This document shows, one piece after another, positions 6,788 to 13,896 of a DNA stretch of 13,896 nucleotides. Location: positions 1 to 13,896 of the forward strand of contig JAICVH010000018.1 in NCBI GenBank assembly GCA_025935435.1, written 5' to 3'. The stretch is from Burkholderiales bacterium (GTDB taxonomy: Bacteria; Pseudomonadota; Gammaproteobacteria; Burkholderiales; Casimicrobiaceae). The notes beneath the pieces were generated by a model. The model saw only the letters and a list, made by a program, of their open reading frames with translations, did not search any database and was not told where the DNA came from. Within the stretch, counting starts at the first letter, position 1, and each line of letters opens with the position of its first letter. Position numbers and translations under genes: made by a program.

Positions 6788-7681
6788 ATGGCTGCGCTTC
6801 CGGCCGCTGCAGTCTTCCTTGCCGACGATCGCGTTCGCACGCCGTGGTCGGAGTTCTGGCGCAAGTTCAAGCGGCAGAAGGTAGCGATGATTGCCGGTGC
6901 CTTCGTCATTGCACTGGTCGTCGTCGCGCTCGCGGCGCCATGGATCGTTCCCTTCGACGCCGAAACGTTTTTCGACTATGACCAGCTCAACGCACGGCCG
7001 AACGCCAAGCACTGGTTCGGCGTCGACGCGCTTGGCCGCGACATCTACAGCCGCATCCTGATGGGTGCGCGCATTTCTCTCGCCGCAGGCTTTCTGTCGG
7101 TCGCGGTCGGCGCGATCGTCGGCACGGTGCTCGGATTGATCGCGGGGTACCGTGAAGGCTGGTGGGACCGCATCATCATGCGCATCTGCGACGTGCTGTT
7201 CGCGTTCCCGGGCATCCTGCTTGCGATCGGCATCGTTGCGATCCTCGGCGGCGGCATGTCGAACGTCATCGTCGCGGTCGCCGTGTTCAGTATCCCGACG
7301 TTTGCGCGCCTGGTGCGCGGCAACACGCTTGCGCTCAAGCACCTGACGTACATCGAGGCAGCTCGAAGCCTCGGCGCTTCCGATCGCACCATCGTGTTCC
7401 GCCACATTTTTCCCGGAACCATCTCGGCCGTTGTCGTCTATTTCTCGCTGCGCATCGGTACGTCAATCATCACGGCCGCGAGCCTGTCCTTCCTCGGCAT
7501 GGGTGCGCAACCGCCGACGCCGGAATGGGGCGCGATGCTCGATGCCGCGCGCTCCGAAATGCTTACCGCACCACATGGCGCGATCTTTCCGGCGCTCGCG
7601 ATTTTCTTCACCGTGCTCGCGTTCAACTTGCTCGGCGACGGATTGCGCGACGCACTCGATCCGAAGATTGAAAGACGCTGA
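6788..7681 (+). CDS. gsiD: Glutathione-type ABC importer permease GsiD
   Basis: Inner-membrane permease of 297 aa (DppC-like), partner of GsiC. It starts with the family's soluble N-terminal piece (RTPWSEFWRKFKRQK, residues 17-31), then a first helix (~32-55), the HWFGVDALGRDIYSR motif (75-89) and five further hydrophobic segments. The EAA-type coupling loop lies near residues 189-220 (IEAARSLGASD...HIFPG). The C-terminus LLGDGLRDALDPKIERR is typical of the family. The ATG at 6788 lies one base after the gsiC stop; longer in-frame starts would run into gsiC coding sequence. Four bases separate its TGA from the GTG of the P1 peptidase gene, so the peptidases are almost certainly made from the same transcript. 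Confidence 0.92.
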   Translation: MAALPAAAVFLADDRVRTPWSEFWRKFKRQKVAMIAGAFVIALVVVALAAPWIVPFDAETFFDYDQLNARPNAKHWFGVDALGRDIYSRILMGARISLAAGFLSVAVGAIVGTVLGLIAGYREGWWDRIIMRICDVLFAFPGILLAIGIVAILGGGMSNVIVAVAVFSIPTFARLVRGNTLALKHLTYIEAARSLGASDRTIVFRHIFPGTISAVVVYFSLRIGTSIITAASLSFLGMGAQPPTPEWGAMLDAARSEMLTAPHGAIFPALAIFFTVLAFNLLGDGLRDALDPKIERR

Positions 7682-7685
7682 TGCC

Positions 7686-8747
7686 GTGATCGATGGACCC
7701 CGCGTCGGAGCGCTCGAGAGCGGCCCGCGCAACTCGATCGCCGACGTGGCCGGTGTGCTCGTCGGTCACATCACGCTTGCAAACGGGCCGACGCAGACCG
7801 GCGTTACCGTCATCCGTCCGCATTCGGGTGACGCGTACCGGCACCCGGTGGCTGCGGCCGCGGTCGTCATCAACGGCTTCGGCAAGACGACGGGGCTCCT
7901 GCAGCTGAACGAGCTTGGTGTCCTCGAGTCACCGATTGCGCTGACGAACACGTTTGCGGTCGGGACCATTTACACGGCAATGCTGAAGCACGCGGTGCGC
8001 ACCAACCCCGCGATCGGCCGCACGGCGCCCACGTTCAATCCGGTCGTCGCCGAGTGCAACGACGGCTGGCTCAACGACCTGCACGCGTTCGCGATCGACG
8101 AGGATCATTACGTGCGTGCGTTCGAGGCCGCCGGCGCCGACTTCGACCAGGGCGCAATCGGGGCGGGCCGTGGAATGTCGTGCTTCGGCCTGAAAGGCGG
8201 CATCGGCTCGGCGTCGCGGCTCGCCGGACATGCGCCGCACCGTTTTGTCGTCGGTGCGCTGGTACTCGCGAATTTCGGGCGGCTGCCGCACCTCACGCTG
8301 ATGGGCGTGCCCGTGGGCGGCCGGATTGCCCCGGCCGACGCCGCGCATCCCGTCCGCGACGATGGCTCCATCATCGTCGTCACCGCAACGGACGCGCCAC
8401 TGGATCACCGCCAGCTGAGGCGACTCGCGACGCGGGCGTCCGCCGGCATCGCACGCACCGGCTCCAACTTCGGTCACGGCAGTGGCGATATCGTCGTCGC
8501 GTTTGCGGCCGGTGAACGGCGCCGAGCAGAGGCGAAGATAGGCGGTACGGCTTCGGGCGGTTTGCCTGACGCAGCGCTCGATCCGCTGTTCGACGCGGTC
8601 GCCGAAGCGACGGAGCAAGCGATCGTGAACGCGCTGTTCGCAGCCGAGACGGTAGCCGGATACGCGGGCCACGTCCGGCATGCGATCCGCGAGCACATGC
8701 CCGACTGGCGTGCGGTCCTGAATGAGGCGTCGCCACGAACGCGATGA
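7686..8747 (+). CDS. P1 family peptidase (DmpA/BapA-like self-processing aminopeptidase)
   Basis: Predicted cytoplasmic aminopeptidase of 353 aa without a signal peptide. The family (DmpA L-aminopeptidase/D-Ala-esterase, BapA beta-aminopeptidase) is made as a precursor that cuts itself before a Ser or Thr, which becomes the N-terminal nucleophile of the beta subunit. Here DDGSIIVVTATDAPL marks that site, with the nucleophile at Ser228. Other family features: NSIADVAGVLVGH near the N-terminus, VVINGFGKTTGLLQL, VVAECNDGWLND, GAIGAGRGMSCFGLKGGIGSASR, and SNFGHGSGDIVVAF after the nucleophile. The GTG start at 7686 is the first reasonable one after gsiD and gives MIDGPRVGALESGPRNSI. The stop overlaps the next ATG in ATGA. 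Its place after an importer operon suggests it breaks down the imported peptide; the actual substrate (L-, D- or beta-residue) is not evident from sequence. Confidence 0.92.
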   Translation: MIDGPRVGALESGPRNSIADVAGVLVGHITLANGPTQTGVTVIRPHSGDAYRHPVAAAAVVINGFGKTTGLLQLNELGVLESPIALTNTFAVGTIYTAMLKHAVRTNPAIGRTAPTFNPVVAECNDGWLNDLHAFAIDEDHYVRAFEAAGADFDQGAIGAGRGMSCFGLKGGIGSASRLAGHAPHRFVVGALVLANFGRLPHLTLMGVPVGGRIAPADAAHPVRDDGSIIVVTATDAPLDHRQLRRLATRASAGIARTGSNFGHGSGDIVVAFAAGERRRAEAKIGGTASGGLPDAALDPLFDAVAEATEQAIVNALFAAETVAGYAGHVRHAIREHMPDWRAVLNEASPRTR

Positions 8748-9562
8748 AGATCCTCGTCTCCGTCGACATCGAGGGTGTCGCAGGTGTCGTCCATCCCGAG
8801 CAAACGCGCGCCGGAAATGCCGAGTACGAGCGCGCGCGCCGGCAGATGACGGCCGAAGCGAACGCCGCGGTCCGCGGCGCGTTCGACGGTGGCGCAAGCG
8901 CGGTCATCGTCAACGATTCACACGGCGACTTTCGCAACCTGCTGCATGCGGAAATCGATCCGCGCGCCGAGGTGCTGCTCGGAAAGCCACGGGACCTCGG
9001 CATGATGGCCGGCATCGATCAGGATTGCGCCGCCGTGTTCCTGGTCGGCTGGCACGCAAAGGCGCGCAGCGCCGGTGTTCTCGCGCACACGATCAACAGC
9101 TTTGCTTTCGCGCGTGTCGTCGTGAACGGCGTCGAAGCCGGTGAAGCGATGCTATACGGCGCGATCGCCGCGGAGTTCGGCGTACCCGTCGGCCTTCTGA
9201 GCGGTGACGACGCGTTCGTCGCGGAAACGCTCGAACTGTATCCTTCCGCCATAGCCGCGACGACGAAACGAGCGCATGGAAATCGCACGGCGACGAGCCT
9301 CTCAGCCGAAGCTGCTTGCGCAGCGATCAGGGACAGCGCGCGGGACGCAACGCTTCGCGTGCCCTCGCTCACGCAGAAGCCGGTGCAGACACCTCTGTCG
9401 CTGCGCCTCGAAGCAACGGCTGCTGCGCTCGCCGATCTGTTTGCGATGCTCCCGATCGTCAGGCGCGTCGATGCGATGGCGGTCGAATGGAACTCGCCCA
9501 CGATGCGCCACGCCGTGCGCGTGCTGAACAGTCTTTCCGCGATGTCGTTCATGCTGCGCTGA
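8744..9562 (+). CDS. M55 family metallopeptidase (DppA-like D-aminopeptidase)
   Basis: Zinc-dependent aminopeptidase of 272 aa, close to the 274 aa of Bacillus subtilis DppA, the family prototype, which removes N-terminal D-amino acids from short peptides. The metal and active-site positions known for DppA are all present at nearly identical places: Asp8 and Glu10 (VSVDIEG), His60 (VNDSHGD), His104 (GWHAKA), His115 (VLAHTIN) and Glu134 (GVEAGEAML). There is no signal peptide, so it should act in the cytoplasm. The start codon overlaps the stop of the P1 peptidase gene (ATGA), indicating translational coupling. In B. subtilis DppA is likewise encoded beside a dipeptide ABC importer, which supports a link between uptake and hydrolysis here. 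The symbol dppA is left out because it usually means the binding protein in proteobacteria. Confidence 0.92.
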   Translation: MKILVSVDIEGVAGVVHPEQTRAGNAEYERARRQMTAEANAAVRGAFDGGASAVIVNDSHGDFRNLLHAEIDPRAEVLLGKPRDLGMMAGIDQDCAAVFLVGWHAKARSAGVLAHTINSFAFARVVVNGVEAGEAMLYGAIAAEFGVPVGLLSGDDAFVAETLELYPSAIAATTKRAHGNRTATSLSAEAACAAIRDSARDATLRVPSLTQKPVQTPLSLRLEATAAALADLFAMLPIVRRVDAMAVEWNSPTMRHAVRVLNSLSAMSFMLR

Positions 9563-9626
9563 CGCGCGCGCCAGAATCCGCTGATAACACCTTCATCGCA
9601 ACGATGATCACTGATTCCAACCGACC

Positions 9627-11537
9627 GTGACCAATACTCCAAAGGCGGTCTTTCTAAGCTACGCGTCGCAGGACGCAGAGGCCGCGCGGCACATCTGCGA
9701 TGCCCTTCGGGACATCGGCGTCGAAGTGTGGTTCGATCAGAGCGCGCTGCGCGGAGGCGATGCGTGGGATGCATCGATCCGCCGGCAGATCAAGGAGTGC
9801 GCGTTGTTCGTGCCGGTGATCTCGGCCAACACGCAGGCCCGCGAAGAAGGGTACTTCCGGCGCGAATGGAACCTGGCCGTGAACCGCACGCTCGACATGG
9901 CGGACGGCAAGGCGTTCCTGGTGCCGGTCGTCATCGATGCAACCATCGACGTCAATGCGCGCGTGCCGGAGAAATTCCGTGACGTCCAGTGGACTCATCT
10001 GCCCGGTGGCAGATCGTCGGCGACGTTCGCCGAGCATGTTCGTCGACTGCTGGTCGGTGGCGCTGCGCCTCCTCCCGTTGCGTCGCCGCGCGCGACGTTC
10101 AGTCCGTCGCCGGCGGTTGCGGCTGCGGTGCCCGAACATGAACCACCGTCGATCGCGGTGCTGCCGTTCGTGAATCGGAGCAACAGCGAGGAAGACGAGT
10201 ACTTCTCCGATGGCCTTGCCGATGAGCTGCTGAACGTGCTCGCGAAGATCCGCGGCTTGCGCGTGGCCGCGCGCACGTCGTCGTTCCAGTTCAAGGGCAA
10301 GAACGACGATATCGCGGTGATCGGGCGCAAGCTGAACGTCACCACGGTGCTTGAAGGGAGCGTCCGCAAGGCAGGAAACAGGATGCGCGTCTCGGTGCAA
10401 CTCGTGAAGGTTGCCGACGGATATCACCTGTGGTCGGAGACCTACGACCGCAGCTTCGACGACATCTTCGCAGTACAGGACGATATCGCGCAGAGTGTCG
10501 TCAAGGAATTGCGTGCGACGCTGATGGGAGAACCCGCGGGAGGCGCCAGCCGAACGGTCACGGCGCAAGTCGCGGCCGCGGCGAAAGGCCGTGCGACCGA
10601 TCCGGAGGCGCACCGGCTCTTTCTGCAGGCGCGGTACCTGGCCCAGCGCAATAATCGCGAAGACGTGACCAAGGCAATCGGTTATTTGAAGCAGGCGCTG
10701 GAGCTCGATCCGGAATTCGCCCTGGCATGGTGCGAGCTCGGCACTCAATTTGCGACCGAAGCGGGAGCGGGCTGGGCTCCCTTTGGCGAAGGCTACGTAC
10801 GCGCGCGGGAAGCGGTGACGCAGGCGTTGGCACTGCAGCCCGATCTCGCCGAGGGCCACGCCCAAAAGGGATGGATTCAGCTCAGCGCCGATTGGGATTG
10901 GCGCGGCGCTGCGGCGTCCTATCGTCGCGCGCTCGAGCTGGCGCCGGGAAACGCGCTCGTCGTCAACGTCTCCGGAACGCTTGCCATGAACGAAGGCAGG
11001 CTCGACGAGGCCATTCGATTATTTCGCAGCGCGCTGGAGCTGGACCCGTTGCGGACGGGCATCTACCTGAACCTCGGGAGCGCTCTGCACGCCAGCGGTC
11101 GGTCCGCTGAAGCGGAAGCGGCGTATCGCACCGCCGTAGAACTGAGTCCCCAACGCACTAATGCGCATGCGCTGCTTTCGCTAGCGCTGCTGGCCCAAGG
11201 CCGCGGCGAAGAGGCGCTCGCCGAGGCGATGCAGGACCGCGAAGAATGGGCGCGTCTGTATGCGAGCGCGATCGTTCATCACGCGCTCGATCAACGCGCC
11301 GAATGCGACGCTGCGCTCGAGTCGCTGATCGCGCGATACCAGGATGAAGCGGCGTATCAGATCGCGCAGGTCTACGGCGCACGCGATGAGGTCGAGCTCG
11401 CATTTCAATGGCTCGAGCGAGCCCAGGCACAACGCGACCCGGGGCTCACGGAGATGAAGTGCGAGCGGTTATTGCGCTCGCTCCATGCCGACCCGCGCTG
11501 GCGAGCGTTCCTGCGAAAGATGGGGCTGGCGGATTAA
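9627..11537 (+). CDS. TIR domain - TolB-type N-terminal domain - TPR protein
   Basis: Soluble protein of 636 aa with three modules. Residues 5-145 form a TIR domain: KAVFLSYASQD opens it, GVEVWFDQSALRGGDAW and LFVPVISANTQ are internal strands, and FRREWNLAV carries Glu80 where catalytic NAD-cleaving TIR domains have their glutamate. After an Ala/Pro linker, residues 173-295 match the TolB N-terminal-type domain seen in regulator and cyclase fusions (PPSIAVLPFVNRS, YFSDGLADELLN, LEGSVRKAGNRMRVSVQLV, LWSETYDR, FAVQDDIA). Residues ~325-630 are TPR-like repeats (YLKQALELDPEFALAWCELG; SYRRALELAPGNALVV; LFRSALELDPLRTGIYLNLG). No membrane segment was seen. The GTG at 9627 is the only usable start, since an in-frame stop lies at 9612; its ribosome site is poor. 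It follows the M55 gene by 64 bases. The role is probably signalling or stress response through TIR-mediated assembly or NAD cleavage; this is inference. Confidence 0.88.
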   Translation: MTNTPKAVFLSYASQDAEAARHICDALRDIGVEVWFDQSALRGGDAWDASIRRQIKECALFVPVISANTQAREEGYFRREWNLAVNRTLDMADGKAFLVPVVIDATIDVNARVPEKFRDVQWTHLPGGRSSATFAEHVRRLLVGGAAPPPVASPRATFSPSPAVAAAVPEHEPPSIAVLPFVNRSNSEEDEYFSDGLADELLNVLAKIRGLRVAARTSSFQFKGKNDDIAVIGRKLNVTTVLEGSVRKAGNRMRVSVQLVKVADGYHLWSETYDRSFDDIFAVQDDIAQSVVKELRATLMGEPAGGASRTVTAQVAAAAKGRATDPEAHRLFLQARYLAQRNNREDVTKAIGYLKQALELDPEFALAWCELGTQFATEAGAGWAPFGEGYVRAREAVTQALALQPDLAEGHAQKGWIQLSADWDWRGAAASYRRALELAPGNALVVNVSGTLAMNEGRLDEAIRLFRSALELDPLRTGIYLNLGSALHASGRSAEAEAAYRTAVELSPQRTNAHALLSLALLAQGRGEEALAEAMQDREEWARLYASAIVHHALDQRAECDAALESLIARYQDEAAYQIAQVYGARDEVELAFQWLERAQAQRDPGLTEMKCERLLRSLHADPRWRAFLRKMGLAD

Positions 11538-12811
11538 CGCTGCGCTTTGCGCGCCCGCCTGGGTACGCCAAGCTCCTCGTAAATCGGCCGCAGTACGTCG
11601 CGAACCATGGGTAGCCGCTGCCGGAACCACGCGGCTGCAAGCATCGCGACGATCCCGTTCAACGCGAACGTGAATTTGGCGCCGAACGCGCCGGCGAGTG
11701 CACCGGCCGCTAGGTTGCCGAGCGGCGCGACGCCGAGAAACGCGAGCGTGTAGAACGACGCAACGCGGCCACGCAAACGATCGTCGACGATTGTCTGCAG
11801 GATCGTATTCGCCGACGCTGCGGCGAGGATCGTCCCGCCGCCGACGAACACCATGAGCACAAGGGCAAGCGGATAGAGGCGCATGTACGAAAACGCCGTC
11901 AGCGCGAACCCGCTCGTCGCCGCCGCGTAAAGAATGATGCGCCCGAGACCGCGCACGGTCGCCCGACTCGCGAGGTATGCGGTCGACATCAATGCACCGA
12001 ACCCCGCTGCCGACAGCAGGTAGCCGAGCGTGTGCGGCCCGCCACCGAAGATGTCCTTCGCGTACACCGGCATCAGCGATGTATACGGTGAGATCGTCCA
12101 CGAGAGCGCTGCGACGAGCACCAGCAGCGCGCGTACCGGCTTCAGGCCATGCACATAGCGCGCCCCTTCGAGCCAGCTTGCCCACCAGCCCGTCGCAACG
12201 CCCGGTCGAAGATCGGTCGGCCAGTGCATCTTCAGGATCGCCACGATGACCGCCAGGAACGACATCGCATTCAATGCGAAGCACACCGCTTCGCTCGTCA
12301 ATGCGAGCAACATTCCCGCGACGGCGGGCCCGACCACGCGCGCCGTGTTGACGAGCATCGAATTCAGCGCGATTGCATTGGCGAGGTCGCCTCGATCGGC
12401 GATGAAATGCACGTACATCGACTGGCGCAGCGGCAGGTCGAACGCCGTACAGGTGCCAAGCCACAGGGACAGCACGATCAGATGCCACGTCTGGATCCAA
12501 CCAAGCGCGACCAGTAATGCGAGCACGACCGCCTGCACAAGCATCAGCGACTGGGTGACGAGCAAGCCGCGCCGGCGGTCGATGCGATCTGCGACGACGC
12601 CGGCGAGATTGCCGAACAACAGAATGCCGACGTTCGCGCAGAACGCAACGACACCGAGCAGCCACGCGGAACCGGTCAAGCGGTACACGAGCCACCCCAT
12701 GGCAACCTGCTGCAGCCAGGTACCGATCAAGGACAGGCCCTGCCCGGTGAAGAACAACCGGAAATTGCGATGCCGGAGCGCGCGAAACGTGCGTCCCGGC
12801 GTCAATGGCAT
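11534..12811 (-). CDS. MFS transporter (EntS-like, MFS_3 type)
   Basis: Inner-membrane transporter of 425 aa with about 12 hydrophobic segments. It opens with TFRALRHRNFRLFFTGQGLSLIGTW (cited in part: FRALRHRNFRLFFTGQG), typical of the MFS_3 group that includes the enterobactin exporter EntS and many uncharacterised efflux proteins. The loop between helices 2 and 3 has the MFS motif A, GVVADRIDRRRG (residues 71-82), and its half-repeat is seen as GRVASFYTLAFLGVAPLGNL. The family usually exports small molecules by proton antiport; no substrate can be named. The ATG at 12811 overlaps the stop of the cyclase gene by 10 bases (12802-12811), so the two are translationally coupled, and no good separate ribosome site is visible. 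The C-terminus is basic (RRARKAQR). Its TAA lies within the TTAA shared with the convergent TIR-TPR gene. Confidence 0.9.
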   Translation of the reverse strand: MPLTPGRTFRALRHRNFRLFFTGQGLSLIGTWLQQVAMGWLVYRLTGSAWLLGVVAFCANVGILLFGNLAGVVADRIDRRRGLLVTQSLMLVQAVVLALLVALGWIQTWHLIVLSLWLGTCTAFDLPLRQSMYVHFIADRGDLANAIALNSMLVNTARVVGPAVAGMLLALTSEAVCFALNAMSFLAVIVAILKMHWPTDLRPGVATGWWASWLEGARYVHGLKPVRALLVLVAALSWTISPYTSLMPVYAKDIFGGGPHTLGYLLSAAGFGALMSTAYLASRATVRGLGRIILYAAATSGFALTAFSYMRLYPLALVLMVFVGGGTILAAASANTILQTIVDDRLRGRVASFYTLAFLGVAPLGNLAAGALAGAFGAKFTFALNGIVAMLAAAWFRQRLPMVRDVLRPIYEELGVPRRARKAQR

Positions 12812-13896
12812 CGGTCGAGCCGATAGATGCGAGAGTCGCCGTAGCCTTTTGCGAGTGCCAGCGTACCGACGTATTCGGTGCGAAAGTTACGCTCGCCGGT
12901 CGACGCAAGGGCGGCGGCAAACGCTTCGCTCGCGTAAACCATGCCGGGCGGCGTGACGGGTTCTATGCGCGCCGCACGCGTGACGGCCGAGCCGAAGTGA
13001 CCATCCGCGCGCATGATCGGGTCGTGAATGCGAAACACCGGGCCGGCGTGCAATGCGATACGAACCTGTGACGTATCGGACAGCCCGGCGGCTGTCCAGT
13101 CGACCGCGAGCATGCGCTCGAGGAAACGCAAAGCGAAGTCGGCACCCTCGCGTGGCGACTCGAACACCGCATACACGGCGTCGCCCCATGTCTTGGCTTC
13201 GAGCGGCTTGGACGCCGCGTCGTCGATCAGGTTCGCACCGATCTCGAGGAAGCGCTGCTGGAACAGCGGCGTGAACGCGTCGTGCAGGCGGCTGTATCCG
13301 GCAACGTCTGCGAAAAGCATCGTTTTGAGCGTCCGCGGCAACTGTACGGGTGGCGGCGGCGCAGCGGGCGCGAGATGCGGCGCCCGCGACGACGTACGCA
13401 GTCTCGGCGATCCGAATTCCTCCGCGGCCCGTGCATCGCTTTCTTGCCGAGCCTCCGCCGGAAGCAAAGCCGGTTCGGCGACGTCGAACCGCCCAGCGCC
13501 GTCGCTCGATGCGTTCGTGCGCAGCACGCGCAGATCGATAATCGTCGGGGGACCGATGTTGCGCGTCCACCGCGCGACCGTCGCACCGGTTCCGCCGATC
13601 AGCGATGTCGTCGCCGGATCGAGCACGCAGAGCAGTTTAGGCGATGTCTGCAACTGTTCGGCACGCAACAGCGACAGACCTTCGACGAGCACGGCCGCAT
13701 GTTCGAACAACACGTCGTCACCGAGATACGCCTCCTCGGTCGCCATGATGATGCGGGTTGCGCCGCGGAGCGCCGCGTCGAAGCGTTGAATCCATGCTTC
13801 GCCCGCAACGGCGACGCTCGTGCGGATGAAATCGTCCCGATCGAACGGCAGAACGAGGTTGACTTCGGCGTGACGGGCGAGCGCCAATTCGATGAA
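12802..13896 (-). CDS. Class III nucleotide cyclase domain protein, C-terminal fragment
   Basis: The gene enters from beyond the right edge; 364 C-terminal residues are visible, with no stop up to the edge. Fragment residues ~8-130 form an unrecognised alpha/beta region (VNLVLPFDRDDFIRTSVAVA; ATEEAYLGDDVLFEHAAVLV). A Pro/Ala linker follows, then a class III cyclase homology domain from ~189: MLFADVAGYSRL with a metal-binding-type Asp197, AKTWGDAVYAVF with Asp239 and the Lys seen in adenylyl cyclases, VRIALHAGPVF, and GHFGSAVTRAARIEPVTPPG. In the last motif canonical enzymes have VNxAAR; here Asn is Thr while Arg remains, so activity is uncertain. No membrane segment is seen in the visible part. 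The stop overlaps the start of the MFS gene by 10 bases, suggesting a shared transcript. Substrate (ATP or GTP) cannot be settled. Confidence 0.82.
   Translation of the reverse strand, partial: FIELALARHAEVNLVLPFDRDDFIRTSVAVAGEAWIQRFDAALRGATRIIMATEEAYLGDDVLFEHAAVLVEGLSLLRAEQLQTSPKLLCVLDPATTSLIGGTGATVARWTRNIGPPTIIDLRVLRTNASSDGAGRFDVAEPALLPAEARQESDARAAEEFGSPRLRTSSRAPHLAPAAPPPPVQLPRTLKTMLFADVAGYSRLHDAFTPLFQQRFLEIGANLIDDAASKPLEAKTWGDAVYAVFESPREGADFALRFLERMLAVDWTAAGLSDTSQVRIALHAGPVFRIHDPIMRADGHFGSAVTRAARIEPVTPPGMVYASEAFAAALASTGERNFRTEYVGTLALAKGYGDSRIYRLDRCH

Noticed and set aside
9563..11600. TIR gene as part of a known anti-phage defence island
   Set aside because: None of the neighbours in the window is a defence gene (no Argonaute, restriction-modification, SIR2, Thoeris-type or CBASS partner), and the cyclase-domain gene is class III, not a CD-NTase.
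11469..12920. Minus-strand frame of ~480 residues overlapping the MFS gene
   Set aside because: It is out of frame with the MFS gene, crosses the cyclase stop and MFS start, and its translation is Arg-rich without membrane segments or motifs.

Overview
This is a GC-rich, gene-dense bacterial window with short intergenic gaps and frequent GTG or TTG starts. The glutathione-importer-type ABC operon and the RhlE-type helicase tail suggest a betaproteobacterium, probably Burkholderiales. That placement is an inference from protein resemblance and composition; no rRNA or other marker gene is present.

Layout. (1) 2-478 (+) is the C-terminal end of a DEAD-box RNA helicase with a basic, His-rich tail. 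(2) 479-637 is a convergent intergenic spacer holding about four degenerate copies of a 31-33 bp tandem repeat. (3) 638-2063 (-) is an overlapping gene pair: a DUF1326 protein followed by a Met/Cys-rich DUF2182 membrane protein, function unknown but metal-related by appearance. (4) Divergent from it, 2185-9562 (+) is a compact operon: gsiA (fused two-domain ATPase), gsiB (periplasmic binding protein), gsiC and gsiD (permeases), then a P1-family (DmpA-like) self-processing aminopeptidase and an M55-family (DppA-like) metallo-D-aminopeptidase. (5) 9627-11537 (+) is a three-module protein: TIR domain, TolB-type N-terminal domain and TPR repeats. (6) Convergent to it, 11534-13896 (-) is an MFS transporter translationally overlapped by the 3' end of a class III nucleotide-cyclase-domain gene that runs off the window.

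How the genes work together. GsiB should capture a glutathione-like or other short peptide in the periplasm, GsiCD form the channel and GsiA powers it. The two peptidases, coupled to gsiD by a 4-nt gap and an ATGA overlap, would hydrolyse the imported peptide in the cytoplasm. A P1 plus M55 pair suggests that peptides with D-, beta- or otherwise unusual residues may be among the real substrates. A strong hairpin between gsiB and gsiC probably helps keep the binding protein in excess.

The right third is signalling-flavoured: a TIR/TPR protein with its catalytic-type Glu kept, and a cyclase-domain protein whose usual transition-state Asn appears to be Thr. No clear mobile element, CRISPR array, tRNA or rRNA was seen. 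No stretch above 300 bases lacks a gene.
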